NCBI GenBank assembly: GCA_017395245.1
Contig: JAFPVR010000067.1
Coordinates: 1 to 51,309 of the forward strand
Reading direction: 5' to 3'
DNA from: Bacteroidales bacterium
Lineage (GTDB): Bacteria > Bacteroidota > Bacteroidia > Bacteroidales > WCHB1-69
DNA: 51,309 nt
Shown here: piece by piece, positions 7,565-15,366 of the stretch
Numbering within the stretch: the first letter of the stretch is position 1
Layout: every line of letters begins with the position of its first letter
Program-made: the position numbers and the translations under genes
Notes under the pieces: model-generated
Databases searched by the model: none
Told to the model about the DNA's origin: nothing
Seen by the model: only the letters and a program-made list of their open reading frames with translations

Positions 7565-7599
7565 AACCTGTTATCTATTCTTCACACTAAAATCGCCTA

Positions 7600-8229
7600 T
7601 TATCTTCCCCTTTTTAAAACGACAAGCATCACCACCAAAGCGCAAACCGACCCAAGCAAGCAGCAGAACATATCCGATTGGGTGTCCCAGATGTAGCCTT
7701 GGGTACCTAAGAAGGCCTCTGTGTCAGTGGGATTGGAAAGCGAGGCCAGCCATTCAATGATTTCGTAAACGGAGGTGATCATCATCGCCACACAGAATGA
7801 GAGGAATCCGATCCACCCGAAAGATTTCAGATCAGTTTTTCTGCGGAGAATCTCCACCGCCATCAACGTCGGAGTAAAGCCTTGCATAAAATGCCCGATT
7901 TTGTCGTAGTTGTTCCGAGTGAATCCAAACCACTGTTTCATCCACTCTCCCAACGGAACTTCTGCATACGAGTAATGCGCCCCCACCAACAGCACGATAA
8001 TGTGCAAAAACATCACGGCATACATCCAATTGGGGAAACGGAAATGCCTGTAAGTCAGAATTAAGACCAATATCCAAGCGACAGCCGGTGCCGCTTCAAG
8101 CACCCACGTCAAGTAGGTGTCTTGCACGTTGATAACCGACCATATCGTCACTGCGGAAGCCAACAGCAGCAATGCTAATGGAAAAACGTTGAATAAATAT
8201 CTTTTCGTCGGTGTATCGTTCTCTTTCAT
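7600..8229 (-). CDS. YjdF/DUF2238-like inner-membrane protein
   Basis: The protein has 209 residues with about six predicted membrane helices. The segment YDKIGHFMQGFTPTLMAVEIL and the later SVYEIIEWLASL ... QGYIWDTQSDM are characteristic of the DUF2238 (YjdF) family, with histidine, glutamate and aspartate residues inside or near membrane helices. Function is unknown in the family. It lies 35 bp from the DUF1294 gene and 35 bp from the AbiEii-like gene, so it could be co-transcribed with either. Confidence 0.8.
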   Translation of the reverse strand: MKENDTPTKRYLFNVFPLALLLLASAVTIWSVINVQDTYLTWVLEAAPAVAWILVLILTYRHFRFPNWMYAVMFLHIIVLLVGAHYSYAEVPLGEWMKQWFGFTRNNYDKIGHFMQGFTPTLMAVEILRRKTDLKSFGWIGFLSFCVAMMITSVYEIIEWLASLSNPTDTEAFLGTQGYIWDTQSDMFCCLLGSVCALVVMLVVLKRGR

Positions 8230-8264
8230 AATGTTTTATTTGGAAAACAAATAGTATCCTCTTA

Positions 8265-9062
8265 TCATTCCTGAACACCAATCTTTCCCTCCACAAACTT
8301 CCGAAAATGCAAAATCTGCGCACTTCGGGCTGGATTGAACAGCAGATGTTCAAAATCCTTCTGTTTTTGCGTCAAATTTGTGCTTTCCAGCTTTTCCATC
8401 AATGCTTTCCTGAGGTCTGCTGCATTCTCAATACCATTTCTTTTCTTCAGAAAATCAAAATCGGGATTGGTCTGCTGCCACAAAAAGATCGTGTCGTAAA
8501 AATCACGGCCTTTGGCTCTTGCCAACAAGGCTGAAAGCTTCATGGCCAACAAGGTTTCCTTCGATGGCACCGTAACAGGAAAAAGGAATCCGCAACGATT
8601 AACCATAGCCGTTTGAGGAATATAGTCCACACCTTGATCTTGCGCCTCTATCTTCATCAGAAACCGTTCCTCGCGATGGCCTGTGAGATTCATTTCGAAC
8701 AGTAACTCAGGAAAATAGATATTCCGACGATACGCCGTCAATTTGGGATTTTCCTTGTCACGAAGCTCGACTTTAAGTCCCTGAAGACGAAGGTATTCCA
8801 CCAAAGAATCTGTCATACTGATGAACTCCTCAGAGGTCAAACCTTTGCAGTCGAAGTCCAAATCCTCCGAAAAGCGATCAATTCCATATACAAGACGGAG
8901 ATTCGTCCCCCCGATAAACACCAATTTTGGCACAAAAGGGGACTGCATCAGATGCTCCAATGCCAAAAGCTCTACATATTCTTTGAGAACATGCTTGTGA
9001 AATGCAGCATTCGCCGCTATTTGTGGAGGGTAGAATGATAATAGTGCCGATAAGTCAATCAT
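8265..9062 (-). CDS. AbiEii-family nucleotidyltransferase toxin
   Basis: This 265-residue protein carries the nucleotidyltransferase signature of AbiEii/AbiGii toxins: GGTNLRLVYG (51-60) followed by RFSEDLDFD (63-71), which holds the two metal-binding aspartates. Later segments LLAMKLSALLARAKGRDFYDTIFL are typical of the family. AbiEii proteins transfer nucleotides to tRNA or other targets and can act in phage defence by abortive infection. The start codon overlaps the upstream antitoxin gene by 8 bp, indicating translational coupling. Confidence 0.9.
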   Translation of the reverse strand: MIDLSALLSFYPPQIAANAAFHKHVLKEYVELLALEHLMQSPFVPKLVFIGGTNLRLVYGIDRFSEDLDFDCKGLTSEEFISMTDSLVEYLRLQGLKVELRDKENPKLTAYRRNIYFPELLFEMNLTGHREERFLMKIEAQDQGVDYIPQTAMVNRCGFLFPVTVPSKETLLAMKLSALLARAKGRDFYDTIFLWQQTNPDFDFLKKRNGIENAADLRKALMEKLESTNLTQKQKDFEHLLFNPARSAQILHFRKFVEGKIGVQE

Positions 9063-9675
9063 TACAATATGTTTTTAACAACAACTTCACTCTGGTTTGC
9101 AACGCTTTGACACCGCTTTGTTCAGAAAATGCCAACAACCGGTCGCGGTTCAACTCCTCCTGCATCCACCATTCATCCAAACGAAGCTCCTGTAACGTTT
9201 CCTTCGTGTTGTATTGTGGGTAAAGATACAGCAGGTCGAGGATTGCCTTTTCGGGAAAAGCGAGCAGGTAGCTGCCGTGCGGCGACAGGATCATGGGCTT
9301 GTAGCCGAAGAACAGGGCTGGCTTCACCGTTTGATAGCTAAACTCGCCGAAATCGTTGCTGTACGTGGCAGGACGGTTGGAAGTGACACTCGTGATGGAT
9401 GTCACCGCTTCGGGAATAATGCCATAGAAAGACAATGCGGTGTGTAGGCTGATATACGACGGGGTGTGGATCCGCTGCGCCACATATCTTGCGGTTTCAG
9501 AATTGCCCTTGAGGTCGCTGAAAGCATACCAATCTTGCCTCAATTTGGACAAATAGCCCTTTTTCACCCAACGGAAAAGGTTGCTTCTGTCAAAATCAGG
9601 CTTCCAGGCACGAATTTGGTAGATGTTGAAACACCCCACCGTATGCCACTGCTCTCTGAATTCCAAATAGGTCAT
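9055..9675 (-). CDS. AbiEi-family antitoxin and repressor
   Basis: The protein has 206 residues. The N-terminal part (about residues 1-75) resembles the winged-helix of AbiEi-type antitoxins (FNIYQIRAWKPDFDRSNLFRWVKKGYLSKLRQDWYA). It is followed by the HTPSYISLHTALSFYGIIPE and FPEKAILDLLYLYP segments common to transcriptional regulators of type IV toxin-antitoxin systems. By family analogy it represses its own promoter and counteracts the nucleotidyltransferase. It overlaps the toxin gene by 8 bp and has a -7 box 24 bp upstream. Confidence 0.88.
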   Translation of the reverse strand: MTYLEFREQWHTVGCFNIYQIRAWKPDFDRSNLFRWVKKGYLSKLRQDWYAFSDLKGNSETARYVAQRIHTPSYISLHTALSFYGIIPEAVTSITSVTSNRPATYSNDFGEFSYQTVKPALFFGYKPMILSPHGSYLLAFPEKAILDLLYLYPQYNTKETLQELRLDEWWMQEELNRDRLLAFSEQSGVKALQTRVKLLLKTYCND

Positions 9676-9698
9676 ATCGTTTTATTCAAAAGACGCTG

Positions 9699-9706
9699 CA
9701 AAAGTA
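9699..9706 (-). promoter_or_regulatory. -7 box (TACTTTTG) for the abiE-like pair
   Basis: The minus strand reads TACTTTTG 24 bp upstream of the antitoxin start. A CTTG lies 19 bp further upstream, a possible weak -33 element. It lies between the abiE-like pair and the stop of the sulfatase gene at 9742. Confidence 0.6.
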
Positions 9707-9741
9707 CAACTTTTCTCGAATAAAACAAGCTATCGTGAACT

Positions 9742-11694
9742 TTATTTATTTACTGGAATCCGCAAGTTGCCGTTCCCCACGTGGTCGTAGTAGGACTGCA
9801 GTACCGCCTTCAGATCCCGTTCGAGCGACATTTGCGCTGGGCTGTCCATGTTGAGGATGTTGTTTTTCTGCAGGGTGTCGTGGGCGGAATAGACATACAG
9901 GCGGCGCTCCCCGTCGAAATAGAGGCTCAGGGAGTCGGTCAGGGCTTGGAAGGTCTGCTGCACGCAGTTGACCACGAGCGGTTTGCGATTCGGCTCGTTG
10001 AACACATCGCGGCCAAAGGCGAAGTAGGGTTTGTCGTACCCCATCAGTCCCAGAGTGGTGGGCATGATGTCGACCTGCTGGGTCACGTGCTCATAACGTC
10101 CGGTGACGGAATGGTCGGGGGTGAACATGAAGTAGATGATTTCCGTGTTCCCCTTGGCGGTGCGGGTCTCCTCGTGGGCCATCTGCGGCGACACGTGGTC
10201 GGCGACGAAGATGAAGAGCGTGTTCTCGTACCACGGCATTTTGGAGGCCGTTTCGAAGAATTTGCGCAGCGAGAGGTCCGTGTAGGCCACGCAGGGCTGC
10301 ACCAGCGAGCCGCCTTCGGGCATCTTGCCGGCATACTCTTCGGGCAGGTCGTAGGGGTGGTGGGAGCTCAGGGTGAACACCGCCGTGAAGAACGGGGTCT
10401 CCTGCCGGCTGATTTCCTCGGCCACGAACTGCAGGAACGGCATGTCCCAGATGCCCCAGACGTTGGCGTTTCCTTTTCCGGGGTGCACCTTCTCGAAATC
10501 CTCCCGGTTGTGGAAATGCTCGATGCCGCAGAGGTTGCCGAAGGCCTCGAAGCCCATCTGGTTTTTGGTGGCGCCGCAGTAGAAGTGTGTGGCGTAGCCT
10601 TGCCGGGAAAGGATCCGGGGCAGGGCGTCCAGGTCGGTCAGCGACTGGGGCAGCAGGGCGAAGGGCGTGCGGTAGGAGGGGATGGAGGCGAAGACGGATG
10701 GCAACGCCTCGATGGATTTCATGCCGTTGGCGAAGGCGTTCGTGAAGACCAGCCCCTCGCGCATGAGCGAGTCGAGGAACGGGGTGAAACCGCCGTCCGG
10801 GTTCAGGTGCGGGGCGAGGTACTGCGAGTGTTCCCGGCTGAAGCTCTCCATCACGAAAATCACCACGTTCTTGCCTTTGGCCACGGGCGGGCAAGTCGGA
10901 TTCGGGTAGTGACAGGGGGTGAAGAGTGCGTTTAGCTCGGTCTCGTCGAAGTAGGAGAGGTCGTCCAGCTGCCGCAGCCCTGCCGTGCGGAGCAGGCAGA
11001 ACGGGTTGCTCAGGGCGAGGGCGCCTTTCTGCGGCGACTGTGTATAGTAGGTCACGTTTCCTATCGCGATGGGGCGCGCTTTCAGGTCGGTGGAGCCTCG
11101 GATGCCGAACACCCACACGACGACCGCCAACGCCAGTCCCAACGTGCCAACGCCATAGTAGAGCCCGTTGTTCTTGATTTCCGTAGGGTGGTACTTTATT
11201 TTCTTATAGGTGAAAACCAGCAAGAATATCAGCGCGGCGGCCAGCAGCACCAGATACCAGTTCTCGCCCATCGCCTTGAGGAGGACGCCGAATGTGCTGT
11301 CGTTGTTGTGGAAGAAGTGCATCTCCTCCCACGTGATGCGTTTGAAGGCGTAGCGGAAGTAGACTACGTCGGAGAGATTCAATACGATGATTCCCAATAT
11401 GTTGGATATGCAGTATATCCAGAATAGAGCTTTCTGGTAGCCTTCTTTCCGGCGGAAGCGGAAGGGAATCAGCGATAGCGCGATGAAGGGCGCGTTCAGG
11501 TAGAAGATGGACGTGGTGGCGAACTTCAGCGATCCTGTGAGAAGCATGGGAATTTCCGGCCAACTCAACGAGCCGAGCAGCATCCGGTTATAAAAGTAAA
11601 AGGCAACCTGCGTTATCAGAATGCAGCCGTAGAGCGGCAACAGTCGCAACAGCAACATGGTCAGATCGTTTTTCAGAATCTTTTTTATAACCAT
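9742..11694 (-). CDS. LTA synthase-family membrane sulfatase/phosphotransferase
   Basis: The protein has 650 residues. Five membrane helices occupy about residues 15-200, followed by a periplasmic alkaline-phosphatase-fold domain (about 270-600). Visible active-site parts are VVIFVMESF (metal ligand E283), NGMKSIEALPS (probable nucleophile S327) and FVADHVSPQMAHEE (D and H metal ligands). In Gram-positives this family polymerises glycerol phosphate; Gram-negative members include phosphoglycerol and phosphoethanolamine transferases, so the substrate here is open. A heptamer array begins at the base next to the start codon, so its leader is made of repeats. It is divergent from the lipid kinase gene. 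Confidence 0.88.
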   Translation of the reverse strand: MVIKKILKNDLTMLLLRLLPLYGCILITQVAFYFYNRMLLGSLSWPEIPMLLTGSLKFATTSIFYLNAPFIALSLIPFRFRRKEGYQKALFWIYCISNILGIIVLNLSDVVYFRYAFKRITWEEMHFFHNNDSTFGVLLKAMGENWYLVLLAAALIFLLVFTYKKIKYHPTEIKNNGLYYGVGTLGLALAVVVWVFGIRGSTDLKARPIAIGNVTYYTQSPQKGALALSNPFCLLRTAGLRQLDDLSYFDETELNALFTPCHYPNPTCPPVAKGKNVVIFVMESFSREHSQYLAPHLNPDGGFTPFLDSLMREGLVFTNAFANGMKSIEALPSVFASIPSYRTPFALLPQSLTDLDALPRILSRQGYATHFYCGATKNQMGFEAFGNLCGIEHFHNREDFEKVHPGKGNANVWGIWDMPFLQFVAEEISRQETPFFTAVFTLSSHHPYDLPEEYAGKMPEGGSLVQPCVAYTDLSLRKFFETASKMPWYENTLFIFVADHVSPQMAHEETRTAKGNTEIIYFMFTPDHSVTGRYEHVTQQVDIMPTTLGLMGYDKPYFAFGRDVFNEPNRKPLVVNCVQQTFQALTDSLSLYFDGERRLYVYSAHDTLQKNNILNMDSPAQMSLERDLKAVLQSYYDHVGNGNLRIPVNK

Positions 11695-11764
11695 AGACTT
11701 GAGACTTGAGACTTGAGACTTTAGACTTTAGACTTTAGACTTGAAACTTGAAAATTGAAACTTG
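11695..11764. repeat. Heptamer array (AGACTTG/AGACTTT/AAACTTG), ten units
   Basis: Ten consecutive 7-bp units run from 11695 to 11764: AGACTTG x3, AGACTTT x3, AGACTTG, AAACTTG, AAAATTG and AAACTTG. The array starts at the base beside the start codon of the sulfatase gene and fills most of the divergent gap to the lipid kinase. Its TTGAAAC form is the reverse complement of the GTTTCAA unit in the arrays near 18.9, 47.1 and 47.8 kb, so these belong to one family. Confidence 0.9.
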
Positions 11765-11798
11765 AAACCAAAAAGTGGGCAAAAATATAATTTTTTTG

Positions 11799-11806
11799 TA
11801 TTTTTG
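11799..11806 (+). promoter_or_regulatory. -7 box (TATTTTTG) for the lipid kinase
   Basis: TATTTTTG follows an A/T block and precedes GC, the layout seen at other promoters here. It lies 27 bp upstream of the ATG at 11834 and argues against earlier in-frame starts, because an ATG at 11762 would lie upstream of the promoter. Confidence 0.6.
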
Positions 11807-11833
11807 CGCATTAAAAAACTTTCAGTGCATTTT

Positions 11834-12709
11834 ATGGCTAACAGGCGGATATTATTCATTGTCAACCCTATATCCGGGCATCACGACAAAAGGCGGTTCC
11901 GGGAGCAGGTAGCACGCGAGTTCGGCGGCGGGGATTTTTCCTGCGAGGTGGTCTTCACGGAACGTGCGGGTCATGCTGCTGAGCTGTCGGCTGAGGCGAT
12001 CGGAGTGTACGATGTGGTGGCGGCGGTGGGCGGCGACGGCACCCTCAACGAGGTGGCGCGCAGCCTTGTCGGGACCGACACGGCTTTGGCCGTGATCCCC
12101 TGCGGCTCGGGCAACGGTCTGGCCCGCAGTCTGCACATCCCGACCGACACCGGCAGGGCGTTGCGCCTGTTGCGGGACGGTTGTGTGCGGCGTATCGACA
12201 CGGCCACGGTCAACGGGCGCTTCTTCCTGAGTGTGGCCGGCATCGGGCTTGACGCGCAGACCGCCTTCGATTTCGCCCAGGACCCCCGCCGCGGGTTCAT
12301 GACATACGCCCATTATGTGACCACCAACTACTTCCATTACAAGCCAGAGACCGTCAGTATCACCTTCGACGGGGAGGAACCCATGGTGTGCAGCCCGCTG
12401 CTCATCACGTTCGCGAATTCGAACCAGTACGGTTACAACGCGGTCATCGCGCCGCACGCCTCCCTCCAGGACGGGCTGATTGACGTATGCATGCTCCAAC
12501 GTCCACCCCTGCCAGCCATCCCGGACATCCTTTCCAAGCTAATGCATAGCCGGTTGGACAAATCGCGCTATCTCACCATCCGGCAGTCGTCGCATTTCAC
12601 GCTGGAGCGTTCCGCAGGCGGGGTGGTGAACCTCGACGGCGACCCGGTGATGATGGAGGCGGTGCTGGATGTCAGGGTGGTGCCGGGGAGTCTCGGGGTG
12701 GTGCTGTAG
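11834..12709 (+). CDS. YegS/diacylglycerol kinase-like lipid kinase
   Basis: Starting at ATG 11834 the protein has 291 residues and begins MANRRILFIVNPISG, the usual N-terminus of the family. An upstream ATG at 11762 would precede the promoter and add an atypical extension. The nucleotide-binding GGDGTLNEV motif is at about residues 65-73, followed by IPCGSGNGLARSL. The C-terminal part contains the expected LDGDP segment. Family members phosphorylate diacylglycerol, sphingoid bases or related lipids at the inner membrane. The stop codon TAG lies inside a GTAGAGACG palindrome, so the last codon junction is shaped by that repeat. Confidence 0.9.
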   Translation: MANRRILFIVNPISGHHDKRRFREQVAREFGGGDFSCEVVFTERAGHAAELSAEAIGVYDVVAAVGGDGTLNEVARSLVGTDTALAVIPCGSGNGLARSLHIPTDTGRALRLLRDGCVRRIDTATVNGRFFLSVAGIGLDAQTAFDFAQDPRRGFMTYAHYVTTNYFHYKPETVSITFDGEEPMVCSPLLITFANSNQYGYNAVIAPHASLQDGLIDVCMLQRPPLPAIPDILSKLMHSRLDKSRYLTIRQSSHFTLERSAGGVVNLDGDPVMMEAVLDVRVVPGSLGVVL

Positions 12710-12756
12710 AGACGTCATATTATGGCGTCTCAAACGTCATATTATGGCGTCTCTAC
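12706..12756. repeat. GTAGAGACG palindrome, double-core form
   Basis: GTAGAGACG (12706-12714) and CGTCTCTAC (12748-12756) are the outer arms. Inside are two CGTCATATTATGGCG modules joined by TCTCAAA, so this 51-bp copy looks like a tandem or composite form of the 28-bp family. Bases 12707-12709 provide the TAG stop of the lipid kinase gene. Confidence 0.85.
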
Positions 12757-12775
12757 TTTGAACCCAAAAAAAACG

Positions 12776-12783
12776 TATCTTTG
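12776..12783 (+). promoter_or_regulatory. -7 box (TATCTTTG) for pckA
   Basis: TATCTTTG follows an A-rich run and lies 35 bp upstream of the pckA start codon. The TTTG at 12757-12760 is only 15 bp away, shorter than the usual 19-21 bp spacing, so the -33 assignment is uncertain. Confidence 0.6.
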
Positions 12784-12818
12784 CCCCCTCGAAATAAAAA
12801 TCATCAAATCCCATAAAT

Positions 12819-14441
12819 ATGAAAGATTTAAGAGCAGAATTGCAAGCCCTGGGTGTTGAGAACCCGGTTGAGATTTACCACAATTTGTCATACGACGAAC
12901 TGTACAAACACGAGACCAACCCCGAGCTGACGGGCTACGAGAAGGCCTACCAGACCAAGTCGGGTGCCCTTTCGGTCGATACCGGCATCTTCACCGGCCG
13001 TTCGCCCAAAGACAAATACATCGTCATGGACGAGAACACGAAGGACAATGTGTGGTGGTTCGACCCCAACAAGAAGGGTTCCGACAACAAGCCCATCGAC
13101 CACAAGACGTGGGAGCACTTCCGGATGCTCTGCCAGAAGCAGCTTTCCGGCAAGAAGGTGTATGTGATGGACGGCTACTGCGGCGCCAACGAGAACTCCC
13201 GCATGAAGGTCCGCTTCGTGTCGGAGGTGGCCTGGCAGGCCCACTTCGTGAAGAACATGTTCATTCGTCCCTCCGAGGAGGAATTAGCCGACTTTGAGCC
13301 CGATTTCGTGGTGCTGAACGCCGGCAAGACCACCAATCCTGACTGGAAGGAGATGGGGCTGAACAGCGAGGTCTTCGTGGCCTTCAACCTGACGGAGCGC
13401 ATGGCCCTCATCGGCGGCACTTGGTACGGCGGCGAGATGAAGAAGGGTATCTTCTCCGTGATGAACTACTTCCTGCCGTTGCGCGGTATGGCTGCCATGC
13501 ACTGTTCGGCCAACGAGGGCAAGAACGGCGACACCGCCATCTTCTTCGGCCTCTCCGGCACGGGTAAGACGACGCTCTCCACCGACCCGAACCGCGCCCT
13601 CATCGGCGACGACGAGCACGGCTGGGACGACAACGGCGTCTTCAACTTCGAGGGCGGCTGCTATGCCAAATGCATCAACCTCAGCGAGGAGAAAGAACCC
13701 GACATCTTCCACGCCATCCGTCGCGATGCGCTGTTGGAGAACCTCGTGGTGGATGCGGAAGGCAATATCGACTTCAACTCCGCCGAGAAGACCGAGAACA
13801 CCCGTGTCTCCTATCCGATTTACCACATCGACAACATCGTGCGTCCAGTTTCCCGCGGCACCCATCCGAGCAAGATCATCTTCCTCTCCGCCGATGCTTT
13901 CGGCGTGCTGCCGCCGGTCTCTATCCTCAACAAGGAGCAGACGATGTACTATTACTTAAGCGGTTACACGGCAAAGTTGGCCGGCACCGAGCGCGGCATC
14001 GTGACCCCGCAGCCGACCTTCTCTTCCTGCTTCGGCGCAGCCTTCCTGTTGCTGCATCCGACGAAATATGCTGAGGAACTTGCCAAGAAGCTCGAAGAGC
14101 ACAACGCTACGGCTTACTTAGTGAACACCGGCTGGGCCGGTGGCGGTTACGGTGTTGGTGAGCGCATCTCGCTGAAGGCCACCCGCGCCATTATCACGGC
14201 CATCCTCAACGACGAGCTCAAGAGCTGCGAAACCGAGATTGTGAAACCCTTCAACTTGGTGATCCCGAAACACGTCACCGGCGTGGATGACAACATCCTG
14301 AATCCCGAGAACAGCTGGGCAGACAAGGCCGCCTTCAAGAAGAACGCCGACGAGTTGGCTGCCGCCTTTATCAAGAATTTCGCCAACTTCAGCGATACCG
14401 AGCAGGGCAAGGCGCTGATTCCGTTTGGACCGATGATTTAA
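12819..14441 (+). CDS. pckA: Phosphoenolpyruvate carboxykinase (ATP)
   Basis: The 540-residue product is full length for the ATP-dependent family (EC 4.1.1.49). It catalyses the reversible conversion of oxaloacetate and ATP to phosphoenolpyruvate, CO2 and ADP. The kinase-1a P-loop [14 protein letters not shown] is at about residues 244-257, just before [34 protein letters not shown] (residues about 58-69) and MHCSANEG are also signature segments. In Bacteroidetes the enzyme commonly runs toward CO2 fixation in the succinate-forming fermentation. It is preceded by its own promoter and followed directly by a GGTTATT heptamer array. Confidence 0.97.
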   Translation: MKDLRAELQALGVENPVEIYHNLSYDELYKHETNPELTGYEKAYQTKSGALSVDTGIFTGRSPKDKYIVMDENTKDNVWWFDPNKKGSDNKPIDHKTWEHFRMLCQKQLSGKKVYVMDGYCGANENSRMKVRFVSEVAWQAHFVKNMFIRPSEEELADFEPDFVVLNAGKTTNPDWKEMGLNSEVFVAFNLTERMALIGGTWYGGEMKKGIFSVMNYFLPLRGMAAMHCSANEGKNGDTAIFFGLSGTGKTTLSTDPNRALIGDDEHGWDDNGVFNFEGGCYAKCINLSEEKEPDIFHAIRRDALLENLVVDAEGNIDFNSAEKTENTRVSYPIYHIDNIVRPVSRGTHPSKIIFLSADAFGVLPPVSILNKEQTMYYYLSGYTAKLAGTERGIVTPQPTFSSCFGAAFLLLHPTKYAEELAKKLEEHNATAYLVNTGWAGGGYGVGERISLKATRAIITAILNDELKSCETEIVKPFNLVIPKHVTGVDDNILNPENSWADKAAFKKNADELAAAFIKNFANFSDTEQGKALIPFGPMI

Positions 14442-14442
14442 T

Positions 14443-14477
14443 GGTTATTGGTTATTGGTTATAGGTTATAGGTTGTT
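14443..14477. repeat. GGTTATT heptamer array, five units
   Basis: Five 7-bp units (GGTTATT x2, GGTTATA x2, GGTTGTT) begin two bases after the pckA stop. The sequence ATTTAATGGTTAT across the stop codon recurs, on the other strand, at the end of the di-haem protein gene near 19.07 kb, where the same heptamer family follows the stop. Confidence 0.8.
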
Positions 14478-14521
14478 GAGGCTGTAATCAATTCTTATTC
14501 AAAAAAATAATTCATTAAGCA

Positions 14522-14584
14522 GTCCCGAAGGGACAAAACGCACGAAGTGCAATTAACCCCATACAAGCGAAGCGCAGTGTGGGG
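14522..14584. repeat. Cluster of small GAA-loop hairpins upstream of pepE
   Basis: Three stem-loops lie in a row: GTCCC-GAA-GGGAC (14522-14534), GCAC-GAA-GTGC (14540-14550), and an outer CCCCATAC...GTGTGGGG stem (14557-14584) enclosing GCGAAGCGC. The repeated GAA loop with different paired stems suggests a structured intergenic repeat. It occupies most of the pckA-pepE gap and ends 23 bp before the pepE start. Confidence 0.65.
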
Positions 14585-14607
14585 ACGTTCTAACAAAAAA
14601 CGAAACA

Positions 14608-15366
14608 ATGAAACTGTTACTGATAAGCAATTCAACCAACTACAAAGAGCCCTATCTGGGCTGGTGCCAGCCGTTGATCGCGGAGTTTCTGCAGGGCACG
14701 GCTGACGAAATTTTGTTTGTGCCCTACGCCGGCGTGGACGTGGGCGGCAAGGTCTATCCCGAAAGCTACGACAGCTACACGGCCCGCGTGCGCGGCGTGT
14801 TCGAGAAATTTGGCAAGAAGGTGGTCTCCGTGCATGAGGTCAGCGACCCCGTGGCGGCGGTCAACAATGCGAAGTTCATCATGGTGGGCGGCGGCAACAC
14901 CTTCCACTTGGTGGCCGAGCTGCACCGCAACAAGCTCATCGAGCCCATCCGCCGCAAGGTGATGGAGGGCACGCCCTACATGGGCTGGAGTGCGGGCTCC
15001 AACGTGGCCTGCCCGACGCTCTGCACCACCAACGATATGCCCATCGTGATGCCCGAGAGTTTCAAGTGCCTCGACTTGGTCCCGTTCCAGATCAATCCGC
15101 ACTACATCGATCCCTATCCAGAGGAGATCAACGACCGCATCCGTCACGGCGGCGAAACCCGTCAGGTGCGTATCAACGAGTACCTTGCGGTGAATCAGGA
15201 GAAGACTGTCGTGGGTCTGCGCGAGGGAACGGCGTTGTGGGTGGATCACGAGCGCATCACCCTGCGCGGCACCCGCAACATGATCGTGCTGCGCCACGGC
15301 CAGGAGCCTGTGGAGGTCGCCCCGGACAGCGTGTTCGAGTACGATATCACGCCCTGCCAGGCATAA
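14608..15366 (+). CDS. pepE: Dipeptidase E (alpha-aspartyl dipeptidase)
   Basis: The 252-residue protein belongs to peptidase family S51. The nucleophile S128 lies in GWSAGSN, with D143 (TTNDMP) and H165 (INPHYID). The 15- and 22-residue spacing matches the S120/D135/H157 triad of Salmonella PepE. The FIMVGGGNTFHL segment (90-101) is a further signature. The enzyme hydrolyses dipeptides with N-terminal aspartate in the cytoplasm and there is no signal peptide. Its 3' end overlaps the convergent ATP-grasp-like gene by 20 bp. No clear promoter box is seen. Confidence 0.95.
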   Translation: MKLLLISNSTNYKEPYLGWCQPLIAEFLQGTADEILFVPYAGVDVGGKVYPESYDSYTARVRGVFEKFGKKVVSVHEVSDPVAAVNNAKFIMVGGGNTFHLVAELHRNKLIEPIRRKVMEGTPYMGWSAGSNVACPTLCTTNDMPIVMPESFKCLDLVPFQINPHYIDPYPEEINDRIRHGGETRQVRINEYLAVNQEKTVVGLREGTALWVDHERITLRGTRNMIVLRHGQEPVEVAPDSVFEYDITPCQA

